Assembly (NCBI GenBank): GCA_937896835.1
Contig: CALBOJ010000136.1
Location: 1-6,532 of the forward strand
Direction: 5' to 3'
From: an uncultured Collinsella sp.
GTDB lineage: Bacteria > Actinomycetota > Coriobacteriia > Coriobacteriales > Coriobacteriaceae
Length of the DNA: 6,532 nucleotides
Part shown: one piece after another, positions 1 to 5,685 of the stretch
How the letters are laid out: each line of letters opens with the position of its first letter
How positions within the stretch are numbered: the stretch's first letter is position 1
Translations under genes and position numbers: made by a program
Notes under the pieces: generated by a model
What the model saw: only the letters and a program-made list of their open reading frames with translations
What the model was told of the DNA's origin: nothing
The model's database searches: none

Positions 1-115
1 CTTTTTCGACGCTCCCCGGTTCTGAAATGGCTCCGCTGGCATATAGCAGGCTCTCCGTCAAGGTCGTCTTTCCAGCGTCTACATGGGCAAGAATTCCAAT
101 ATTGATTATTTTCAT
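1..115 (-). CDS. tet(W): Tet(W)-type tetracycline resistance ribosomal protection protein, N-terminal 38 codons (cut by window edge)
   Basis: Reading leftwards from the ATG at 115-113, the frame begins MKIINIGILAHVDAGKTTL and continues to residue 38 at the edge. It contains the GTP-binding G1 loop AHVDAGKT (residues 10-17) of EF-G-like translational GTPases. Ribosomal protection proteins of this family bind the ribosome in the cytoplasm and use GTP to release tetracycline. The residues Ile8, Ala26, Ser31, Pro33 and Glu37 match Tet(W) as I remember it, whereas Tet(M) and Tet(O) differ at most of them. The start is supported by a strong Shine-Dalgarno 7 bases upstream. The gene follows a complete attenuation leader and is transcribed away from the restriction genes. 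Only the N-terminus is visible, so a mosaic gene such as tet(O/W) types cannot be excluded. Confidence 0.93.
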   Translation of the reverse strand, partial: MKIINIGILAHVDAGKTTLTESLLYASGAISEPGSVEK

Positions 116-122
116 GTGATTG

Positions 123-130
123 TCCTCCCT
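123..130 (-). promoter_or_regulatory. Ribosome binding site of tet(W)
   Basis: On the minus strand the sequence AGGGAGGA lies 7 bases before the tet(W) ATG. It is a near-ideal Shine-Dalgarno and fixes the start codon. It lies 20 bases downstream of the attenuator T-run, so it is transcribed only when the attenuator is passed. Confidence 0.85.
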
Positions 131-149
131 TTACAGCCCCAAAGGGCAT

Positions 150-186
150 AAAAATCCCCAGCAGTAAAATACTTTTACCACTGGGG
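150..186 (-). terminator. Transcription attenuator of the tet(W) leader
   Basis: On the minus strand CCCCAGTGGTAAAA and TTTTACTGCTGGGG flank a three-base loop (GTA). They form a 14-bp stem with two G-T wobbles (156-186), followed by ATTTTT (155-150). This is a textbook intrinsic terminator placed between the leader peptide and the resistance gene. The leader-peptide stop codon and its last four codons lie in the 5' arm. A ribosome at the end of the leader would therefore occlude the arm and allow read-through, as proposed for tet(M) of Tn916. The structure is seen directly; the regulation is inferred from tet(M). Confidence 0.9.
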
Positions 187-219
187 ATTATAAGTTGCGG
201 ACATACACATATACAGCAT
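175..219 (-). CDS. tet(W) leader peptide, 14 aa
   Basis: A 14-codon frame, MLYMCMSATYNPQW, ends in TAA at 177-175. It sits directly before and overlaps the 5' arm of the attenuator. It occupies the place of the 28-codon Orf12 leader peptide of Tn916 tet(M), which begins MLC in my memory of that sequence. The first Met is preceded by AGGTG at very short spacing, and two further in-frame Met codons (at 210 and 204) could be the real start. The product probably has no role of its own. Translating ribosomes are expected to couple tetracycline stress and charged tRNA supply to transcription through the terminator. Confidence 0.75.
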   Translation of the reverse strand: MLYMCMSATYNPQW

Positions 220-266
220 ACACCTGTTTGTGATTGCTGTTTTTGGGGATATGTCAAAATTGATAA

Positions 267-376
267 GGCAAAAGTATTCTTAAATTGGGTACAAAAAACT
301 AAGCCCCTACAAAAGGAGCTATCATAATCCTTTGTTCCCACTATTTGATTATAGTTTTATTTAAGAATACCTTGCC
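267..376 (-). repeat. Long-range inverted repeat in the tet(W) leader
   Basis: The arms GTATTCTTAAA (274-284) and TTTAAGAATAC (360-370) are perfect 11-base complements. Pairing extends outward through GGCAAAAG (267-274) and CCTTGCC (370-376) with one wobble and one bulged base. In RNA this closes a loop of about 75 bases holding the terminator-like hairpin at 292-320. The 5' arm overlaps the MRQGILK codons, so a ribosome there would open the stem. The same arrangement exists upstream of tet(M) in Tn916 as I recall it. Confidence 0.7.
292..320 (-). terminator. Upstream terminator-like hairpin in the tet(W) leader
   Basis: On the minus strand AGCTCC and GGGGCT pair (six pairs including one wobble) around a seven-base loop. 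A TTAGTTTTTTG run follows. The stem is short but the T-run is good, so it may act as a first attenuator before the leader peptide. It lies inside the larger inverted repeat, which suggests alternative folding. Termination here is inferred from structure only. Confidence 0.5.
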
Positions 377-380
377 GCAT
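357..380 (-). CDS. Seven-codon leader ORF MRQGILK
   Basis: The frame ATG to TAA encodes MRQGILK. It has a strong Shine-Dalgarno, AAGGAG (394-389), 8 bases upstream, and lies about 25 bases downstream of the promoter -10. I recognise the same heptapeptide upstream of tet(M) in Tn916-type elements. Its codons form the 5' arm of the long inverted repeat, which suggests that the ribosome position on it controls folding of the leader. It is unlikely to make a functional product by itself. It is too short for normal ORF callers, but the RBS and the remembered conservation support translation. Confidence 0.65.
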   Translation of the reverse strand: MRQGILK

Positions 381-408
381 ATTTTTTACTCCTTTTCTGG
401 ATTAAATC

Positions 409-437
409 ATTGTATCACATCAGTTTTAGGAAAGCAA
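409..437 (-). promoter_or_regulatory. Promoter of tet(W) leader transcript
   Basis: On the minus strand TTGCTT (437-432) and TACAAT (414-409) are separated by exactly 17 bases. A TGA precedes the -10, giving an extended -10. The promoter lies just upstream of the MRQGILK ORF and its RBS, giving a leader of roughly 290 bases before tet(W). It fires away from the restriction genes. Confidence 0.75.
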
Positions 438-526
438 GTACCTAAAAGAAATTTTTCTTCCCCTTATATGTAACAATCATACCGGCTTCCTAGCGTTCAG
501 AATGTTTTCTGCTGTCTGCTGTGGTG

Positions 527-550
527 TTTGGTTGGAATTGTCCAACCAAA
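527..550. repeat. Perfect 10-bp palindrome with 4-base loop
   Basis: TTTGGTTGGA and TCCAACCAAA flank ATTG, giving a perfect 10-bp stem. There is no T-run directly after it on the plus strand, nor on the minus strand, so it is not a classic terminator. It may be a protein binding site or part of a mobile element end. Function unknown. Confidence 0.7.
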
Positions 551-641
551 AGCCGATCCGTGGTGTTGTCTGCATTTTACTAAATACAAATTCAATGTAT
601 ACAGAAAGATATAAGGAGTGGGAGGGATTCCGCCGTAGTCG

Positions 642-683
642 GCATTGTAGGAAAATCCAAAAGTTTAGATTTTCCCACAATGC
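642..683. repeat. 16-bp imperfect palindrome near the junction
   Basis: GCATTGT-A-GGAAAATC (642-657) pairs with GATTTTCC-C-ACAATGC (668-683) around a 10-base loop: 15 paired positions and one A/C mismatch. It is followed on the plus strand by TTATCTTTTGG, a weak T-rich tract, so it could act as a terminator towards mod. It could also be an element-end structure. It lies roughly 90 bases left of where Mod homology starts. Confidence 0.65.
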
Positions 684-1441
684 TTATCTTTTGGTCTTTG
701 GTTCGGAATAGTGTAGTGCTGGCGGTCTATCTCTTGTTTTCGGTTGCTTGCTTCCTTACCGTACATGAGCATTTAAGCACGGGTGATATTGTGCTTGATT
801 TTTTCTCAGGCTCAGCATCGACCGCCCATGCCATGTTCCTGCAGGAGCTCGGAAAAGATGATCGCTATCAGTTTATCCTTGTCCAGCTTCCAGAGCCTTG
901 TGACCCGAAACGCGACGCCTACAAGGACGGGTATGAGACTCTCTGCGACATAGGCGAAGGACGCATTCGCCGCGCAGGCGACAAAATCAAAACCGAGCTC
1001 GAGGAATCCAACCGTCAACTCAAGCTTGGCGAGGGACCCAAGCAGCTTCCCGACATCGGCTTCCGTGTGTTCGAGCTCGATGAGTCCGGCATTGAGAAGC
1101 CCGAGCCCGGTCAGCTCCTCTTCGACGTGGTCAAGCCCGATCGCTCCGATATGGATATCGTCTTCGAGATGATGCTCAAATGGGGCCTCGAGCTCACGCT
1201 GCCCGTCGAGAAGTCTGAAGCCGCGGGCTATCCCATCTGGTCCGTCGCTTGCGACGAGCTCGTCTGCTGCATGTCCCGAGGCCTCACCATTGAGGCGCTC
1301 GAGGCCATCGCCGACATGGAGCCCAGGCGCGTTCTCATCCTCGATTCCGTCCTCGACGACACCCTCAAGCTCAACGCCGTGCAGATCTTCAAGCACGCCG
1401 GCGAGCGCATGGGCTGTGAGATCGAATTGAGGACGGTCTAG
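680..1441 (+). pseudogene. mod: Type III restriction-modification methyltransferase (Mod), C-terminal fragment
   Basis: The frame is open from an ATG at 680, but Mod-like sequence starts only near 776 (STGDIVLDFFSGSASTAHAM). The first 30 or so residues are a chance fusion to flanking DNA. DFFSGSASTAH (residues 40-50) is the SAM-binding motif I of beta-class amino methyltransferases, which lies in the C-terminal part of this class. It is followed by QFILVQLPEP and by GYETLCDIGEGRIRRAG, both typical of type III Mod. Mod methylates adenine in one strand of an asymmetric site and supplies site recognition to Res. About 220 residues remain of a usual 600 or more. The catalytic DPPY-type motif and the target recognition domain are missing, so methylation activity is not expected. 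The stop is followed one base later by res, the usual mod-res order. No good RBS precedes the 680 ATG. Confidence 0.85.
1427..1433 (+). promoter_or_regulatory. Ribosome binding site of res inside the mod 3' end
   Basis: TTGAGGA lies 9 bases before the res ATG at 1443 and within the last codons of mod. This supports the chosen start. It also suggests that res was translationally coupled to mod, whose stop codon ends one base before the res start. Confidence 0.6.
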
Positions 1442-1442
1442 C

Positions 1443-4400
1443 ATGGCGGCGCTCGAGTTCAAGTTCTCATCCGACCAGCAGCACCAGCTGGAGGCCATCG
1501 AAGCAACCTGCGACCTGTTCCGCGGACAACAATTTATTGGCAGCGTATTCTCCGCCGATTCCGGCCGCAAAGGCCAGACGGCAATCGGCGAGCTCATGGT
1601 CGGCCACGGCAACGAGCTTCGCGTGGCGCCGGGCCAGCTCCTCGACAACCTGCACGCCGTGCAGGAGGAGGGCTGCCTCCCGGCAACCGACGTCCTCACC
1701 GATGGGCGCCTGCGAGACTTCACCGTCGAGATGGAGACCGGCACCGGCAAGACCTACGTCTACATCCGCTCCATCTACGAGCTAAACCGCCGCTACGGCA
1801 TCACCAAGTTCGTTATCGTCGTGCCGAGCGTGGCCATCCGCGAGGGCGTCCTCAAGAGCCTCCAGACCACCCGCAGGCACTTCGAGACGCTCTACGACCG
1901 CACGCCGCTCGACTACTTCGTGTACGACTCGAAGGACATGGGGCCGGTGGGTAACTTCGCCACGTCGAGCTCCATCCAGGTCATGGTCATCAACATCGAC
2001 GCGTTCAACAAGGGCCTCGAGAAGGATGGCACCGCGAAGGAGGGCAACCTCTTCCACCGTCCCAGCGAGAAGCTCACCGGCGGCTTCAGCCCTCGCGAGC
2101 TCGTGAGCGCCTGCAAGCCCGTCGTCATCATCGACGAGCCCCAGAGCGTCGACAACACCAAGCAGGCCAAGGCCGCCATCAAGAGCCTGAACCCGCTGTT
2201 CGTGCTGCGCTACTCGGCCACGCACAAGCAGGCCTACAACATGATCTACCGCCTCACGCCGGTCGACGCCTTCGAGCGCCACCTGGTGAAGGGCATCTGC
2301 GTGGACTCGATCAAGGCCGAGGCGAACCTCAACGGCGCGTACGTGAGGCTCGAGTCCGTCAAGTCCGACCCGTTCTCCGCCAAGGTGTCCATCGACGTGC
2401 GCCAGGCCGACGGCACGCAGAAGCGCAAGGCCGTCACGGTGAAGACCGGCAACGACCTCTACCAGAAGAGCGGCGAGAACAGCGACTACGAGAGCGGCTG
2501 GGTGGTCAACAACATCGGCGCCGCAGTGGGCGACGAGTTCATAGAGTTCCAGAACGGCGAGGTGCTCGAGCTCGGCGAGGCGCTGGGCGACGTCAACGAG
2601 GAGGTCGTCAAGCGCGCGCAGATCCGCCGCACCATCGAGGACCACCTGGCCCGCCAGTTCGAGCTGTGGCCGCGCGGCGTGAAGGTGCTCTCGCTCTTCT
2701 TCATCGACCGCGTCGACCGATACCGCGTCTACGAGCCCGAAGTCCACGGCGGCCTGTACGCCCTGATGTTTGAGGAGGAGTACGCAGGTGCCCTGAACTC
2801 GAAGGCGCCTCGTCGCATCGCAAAGGCGGCGGGGATCGGCAAGGGCACGTGGCTCGAGTGCTACGAAGCCGTCGGCGCCCCGCTGGTGCGCGACCCCCAC
2901 GCCGTGCACCAGGGATACTTCGCCAAGGACAAGAAGGGCAAGTTCAAGGACTCCAAGGGAGCCGCCGGCACCGCCGACGACGCCGGGGCCTTCGAGCTCA
3001 TCATGCAGAAGAAGGAGACGCTCATCTCCTTCCCGGACGGCAAGGACGCGGACAAGGACGTCTCTTTCGTCTTCAGCCACTCCGCGCTCAAGGAGGGCTG
3101 GGACAACCCCAACGTGTTCCAGATCTGCACGCTCGTCGAGACAAAGGACAACCTGACCAAGCGCCAGAAGATCGGCCGCGGTCTGCGCCTGTGCGTGAAC
3201 CAGGATGGCGAGCGCCTGTACGACCCAGAGGCGAACGTGCTCACCGTCATCGCGAACGAGAGCTACGACGACTTCGCCAACGGCCTGCAGAAGGAGCTTG
3301 AGGCTGAGGACTTCAAGTTCGGCGTCATCACTCCGGAGAGCTTCACGAAGGTCACGGTCAAGGGCGATGATGGCGTCGAGGAGCGCCTGGGCTACGAGAA
3401 GTCCAAGCAGGTCTACGACCACCTCGTCGCGACCGGCATGGTCGACGGCAAGGGCGCGGTGACGCCCGAGCTGAAGGCGGCCGCCGAGGAGGGCAAGGTC
3501 GAGCTCCCCGCCGAGCTCGAGCCTGCCAAGGAGCAGGTCGAGGCGATCATCATCCACAAGTCCCAGAGGGTCCAGATCCGTGACAAGGCCAAGGAGGTCT
3601 CGGTCGAGCTGCAGAAGGACGTCACGCTCGACCCTGCGTTCCAGGCCCTGTGGGACCGCATCCGCCAGCGCACGCGCTTCCAGGTCGAGGTCGACTCCGG
3701 CAAGCTCATCGAGCATGCCATCGAAGCTGTCGACGGCATGCTCGCCGTGCGCCCGCCCCAGGTGACGAGCGAGCGTGCCTCGCTGGGCATCGACGACGCG
3801 GGCGTGAGCGCCGAGGGCACGGGCACCTCCGTGGTGTCCGTTTCGGGAAAGGTGAAATACGACCTTCCCGACCCGATCGCAGAGCTGCAGGACGCCGTCG
3901 GGCTCACCCGCGGCACCATCAAGGCGATCCTCGAGGGCTGCAGCCGCCTCGACGAGTTCGAGATCGACCCCGCGACCTTCCTCGCGCAGGTCGGCGACAA
4001 GATCAACCGCGTGAAGAACGACCTCATCGCCCAGGGCATCAAGTACGTGCGCCTTCCCGAGGACGAGTGGTACACCATGCGCGACCTCGAGCTTGACGAC
4101 TACACGGCCTACCTTGGGCAGAACGCGTGGAAGCCGGACATGACGAGCAAGAGCCTGTACAACTACGTGGTCTACGACTCGGCGGGGGTCGAGCGCTCCT
4201 TTGCCGAGGCTCTAGACAAGCAGGAGGAGGTTCTCGTGTTCGCGAAATTGCCCTCGGCGTTCAAGATCGACACGCCGCTCGGCAGTTACAACCCCGACTG
4301 GGCGTACGTCGAGGAGGCCGACGGCGAGCGCCGCGTGTACTTCGTGACCGAGACCAAGGGCGGCAAGAACGGCGAGCCCGCCCTGCGCGACGCGGAGAAG

Positions 4401-4505
4401 ATCAAGATCGGCTGCGCCAAGAAGCACTTCGAGGCGCTGGACCTCGGAAACGACTTCCATTACAACGTGCGCACGACCTACCAATACGAGGCGGTGAAGG
4501 CTTAG
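1443..4505 (+). CDS. res: Type III restriction endonuclease subunit Res
   Basis: This 1020-residue protein is the ATP-dependent restriction subunit of a type III system. In such systems Res joins Mod, which finds the site; Res uses ATP and cuts about 25 bp away from paired, inversely oriented sites. SF2 helicase motifs appear in order: Walker A ETGTGKT (98-104), DEPQ box (231-234), SATH (258-261), the ALKEGWDNPNVFQ segment (548-560) and motif VI QKIGRGLR (575-582). The C-terminus carries the PD-(D/E)xK nuclease: conserved VERSF Glu917, then YNPDW with Asp952, and ETK with Glu970 and Lys972. Length and all key residues are normal, with no frameshift. It starts one base after mod, behind a Shine-Dalgarno. 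Because the adjacent Mod is truncated, Res is expected to be inactive unless another Mod is supplied. Codon use is uniformly GC-rich, unlike the tet(W) side. Confidence 0.96.
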   Translation: MAALEFKFSSDQQHQLEAIEATCDLFRGQQFIGSVFSADSGRKGQTAIGELMVGHGNELRVAPGQLLDNLHAVQEEGCLPATDVLTDGRLRDFTVEMETGTGKTYVYIRSIYELNRRYGITKFVIVVPSVAIREGVLKSLQTTRRHFETLYDRTPLDYFVYDSKDMGPVGNFATSSSIQVMVINIDAFNKGLEKDGTAKEGNLFHRPSEKLTGGFSPRELVSACKPVVIIDEPQSVDNTKQAKAAIKSLNPLFVLRYSATHKQAYNMIYRLTPVDAFERHLVKGICVDSIKAEANLNGAYVRLESVKSDPFSAKVSIDVRQADGTQKRKAVTVKTGNDLYQKSGENSDYESGWVVNNIGAAVGDEFIEFQNGEVLELGEALGDVNEEVVKRAQIRRTIEDHLARQFELWPRGVKVLSLFFIDRVDRYRVYEPEVHGGLYALMFEEEYAGALNSKAPRRIAKAAGIGKGTWLECYEAVGAPLVRDPHAVHQGYFAKDKKGKFKDSKGAAGTADDAGAFELIMQKKETLISFPDGKDADKDVSFVFSHSALKEGWDNPNVFQICTLVETKDNLTKRQKIGRGLRLCVNQDGERLYDPEANVLTVIANESYDDFANGLQKELEAEDFKFGVITPESFTKVTVKGDDGVEERLGYEKSKQVYDHLVATGMVDGKGAVTPELKAAAEEGKVELPAELEPAKEQVEAIIIHKSQRVQIRDKAKEVSVELQKDVTLDPAFQALWDRIRQRTRFQVEVDSGKLIEHAIEAVDGMLAVRPPQVTSERASLGIDDAGVSAEGTGTSVVSVSGKVKYDLPDPIAELQDAVGLTRGTIKAILEGCSRLDEFEIDPATFLAQVGDKINRVKNDLIAQGIKYVRLPEDEWYTMRDLELDDYTAYLGQNAWKPDMTSKSLYNYVVYDSAGVERSFAEALDKQEEVLVFAKLPSAFKIDTPLGSYNPDWAYVEEADGERRVYFVTETKGGKNGEPALRDAEKIKIGCAKKHFEALDLGNDFHYNVRTTYQYEAVKA

Positions 4506-4506
4506 G

Positions 4507-5634
4507 ATGTCGAAGCTGCCCGGAAAGATGACGCGAAAGCAGCACTGGGTGCCGCGGTTCTACCTGCGCCATTTCGCGGATTCCTCCGGGCAGCTTCATG
4601 CCTACAGCAGACAGAAGGGCTCCTTCTTCCGCACGAATTGCGAGAACCTTTGCAGCATGCGCGATCTTTATGAGGTCGAGCATGCCGATGCGACAGGCGA
4701 TGCGACAGACAGATTCTATGCGCAGAACCTCATCGAGGTTAAGCTATCTGAGCTCGAGAGCCGCATCGCGCCGCTTTACGATCGCTTTTTGGAACGCCAG
4801 AAAGAAGACCGGTGCGAAGACGAAGGGTATTCTGATGGGAAAGCCGCCGTTTGCGAGCTGGCAGCAAATATCATCGTCCGGCACCCTATCAGTATGCGCG
4901 TCGACAAGAAATGGTCACGCGAGACTGCCGAAGAGCTGCTCAGAAACGTTCATCTGACACCCTATGAGCTCGGCTTGCTCGATTGGTCGGATTGGCGCGG
5001 GGATTCCCAAGCGGTGGTCGAGCTTGCCGCCGCCGCAACCATGCTCTTCTCCAACGATGATATTGTGCCAGTTAACCGTATTCGAAAGGCTTTTTTTGAG
5101 AAGAGCTTCTCCATCCTTAGGGCACCCGTCGGCTCAGGGTTCGTTACGACGTCGATGCCTATGTTCATCATCGGGCCCGAGAACGACTCGTACGATTTTC
5201 ATCTCGCGTATATGCCGTTGAGCAGTGAGTATGCTGCGGTCTTTTCAGATGACCCTCTATTTCCGCCGTTTGCGAGACTCGGTTTTTCGGGCGTCGAGTT
5301 CATGAACCGACTTCTTCTGCTTAACTGCGAGCATTGGGATGTCGCCATATCGAGGGGAAGCGGCCCGCTCGAGCACGCGGTACGCGATTGGAGTCAAGCG
5401 AACAGTGCCGAATTCATGCACGAGATGTTCACGCGCGACGGCAGGGAGCTATCCCTCGACACAGTGATCTACGACCGCTCGAAGAAGAAGGGGCAGACGA
5501 TGATCGATACCATCGACCGTGGCTGCCTCGAGGGCGGCTGCCTTGATGACGAGGACCTGCGCATCATCTTCGAGCACCTTCTGGGGAGAAGACGGCAAGG
5601 ACCGGGAACATTAAAGGGTCAAGCAGCGTATTGA
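4507..5634 (+). CDS. DUF4238 domain protein, possible defence accessory
   Basis: The 375-residue product opens with KQHWVPRFYLRHF (11-23), the hallmark of DUF4238, a family without known function. Other family-like features follow: SELESRIAPLYDRFLE (81-96), NIIVRHP (121-127), FVTTSMPMF (212-220), which corresponds to the usual TSDNP segment but lacks its Asp, and the AYMPLSSEY stretch (234-242). No signal peptide or membrane segment is evident, so it is probably cytoplasmic. The ATG at 4507 lies one base after the res stop, so the genes are almost certainly co-transcribed. A second in-frame ATG at 4528 is possible, but the conserved block starts after both. Its codons are visibly more A/T-rich than those of res, which suggests a separate origin. 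The last 20 residues (GRRRQGPGTLKGQAAY region) look unrelated to the family and overlap an inverted repeat. The family call is solid; any role in defence is inferred from neighbours. Confidence 0.85.
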   Translation: MSKLPGKMTRKQHWVPRFYLRHFADSSGQLHAYSRQKGSFFRTNCENLCSMRDLYEVEHADATGDATDRFYAQNLIEVKLSELESRIAPLYDRFLERQKEDRCEDEGYSDGKAAVCELAANIIVRHPISMRVDKKWSRETAEELLRNVHLTPYELGLLDWSDWRGDSQAVVELAAAATMLFSNDDIVPVNRIRKAFFEKSFSILRAPVGSGFVTTSMPMFIIGPENDSYDFHLAYMPLSSEYAAVFSDDPLFPPFARLGFSGVEFMNRLLLLNCEHWDVAISRGSGPLEHAVRDWSQANSAEFMHEMFTRDGRELSLDTVIYDRSKKKGQTMIDTIDRGCLEGGCLDDEDLRIIFEHLLGRRRQGPGTLKGQAAY

Positions 5635-5646
5635 TAAAATTGACCC
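5616..5646. repeat. 7-bp inverted repeat spanning the end of the DUF4238 gene
   Basis: GGGTCAA (5616-5622) and TTGACCC (5640-5646) are perfect complements 17 bases apart, overlapping the stop codon at 5632-5634. No T-run follows, so termination is doubtful. The motif could be a remnant of an insertion sequence end or a chance pairing. Confidence 0.4.
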
Positions 5647-5685
5647 CGCCAGCAATAACCGCAAAGGATAGATAGGGCTTTAAGG

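Larger units (their letters stand above)
438..775. other. Non-coding flank of the tet(W) segment up to the mod junction
   Basis: No convincing gene is seen on either strand. The open frames here (477-680 minus, 502-711 plus, 665-772 minus) are short, overlap in opposite directions, lack good start signals and match no family I know. Base composition is AT-rich compared with the DNA to the right. The stretch holds two strong palindromes (527-550 and 642-683). Recognisable Mod protein sequence begins near 776, so the right boundary of the incoming segment should lie between about 700 and 780. No transposase or integrase sequence is visible. Confidence 0.6.

Noticed and set aside
252..257. TTGACA on the minus strand as a second tet(W) promoter
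   Set aside because: No acceptable -10 lies 16-18 bases downstream (ATCACA at 17), and the 409-437 promoter is much better.
477..711. Overlapping short ORFs on both strands (477-680 minus, 502-711 plus)
   Set aside because: They contain the palindromes, lack convincing ribosome binding sites, and match nothing I recognise.
665..772. Minus-strand 35-codon frame starting MLMYGKEASNRK
   Set aside because: It follows a stop codon directly, has no clear Shine-Dalgarno and no known homologue. It could be the fragment of a mobile-element gene, but this is not supportable from sequence alone.
812..1750. Minus-strand open frame of 312 codons opposite mod and the res start
   Set aside because: Same mirror-codon effect; it crosses the mod-res boundary and has no recognisable domain.
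1782..3716. Very long minus-strand open frame (644 codons) opposite res
   Set aside because: It is a shadow of GC-rich res codons: the product is low-complexity Leu/Ala/Val/Asp-rich with no family motifs, while the plus frame carries every Res motif.
2849..4531. Plus-strand alternative frames inside res (2849-3301, 3205-3462, 3650-4096, 4127-4531)
   Set aside because: Arg/Ala/Ser-rich shadow translations of GC-rich codons, without motifs.
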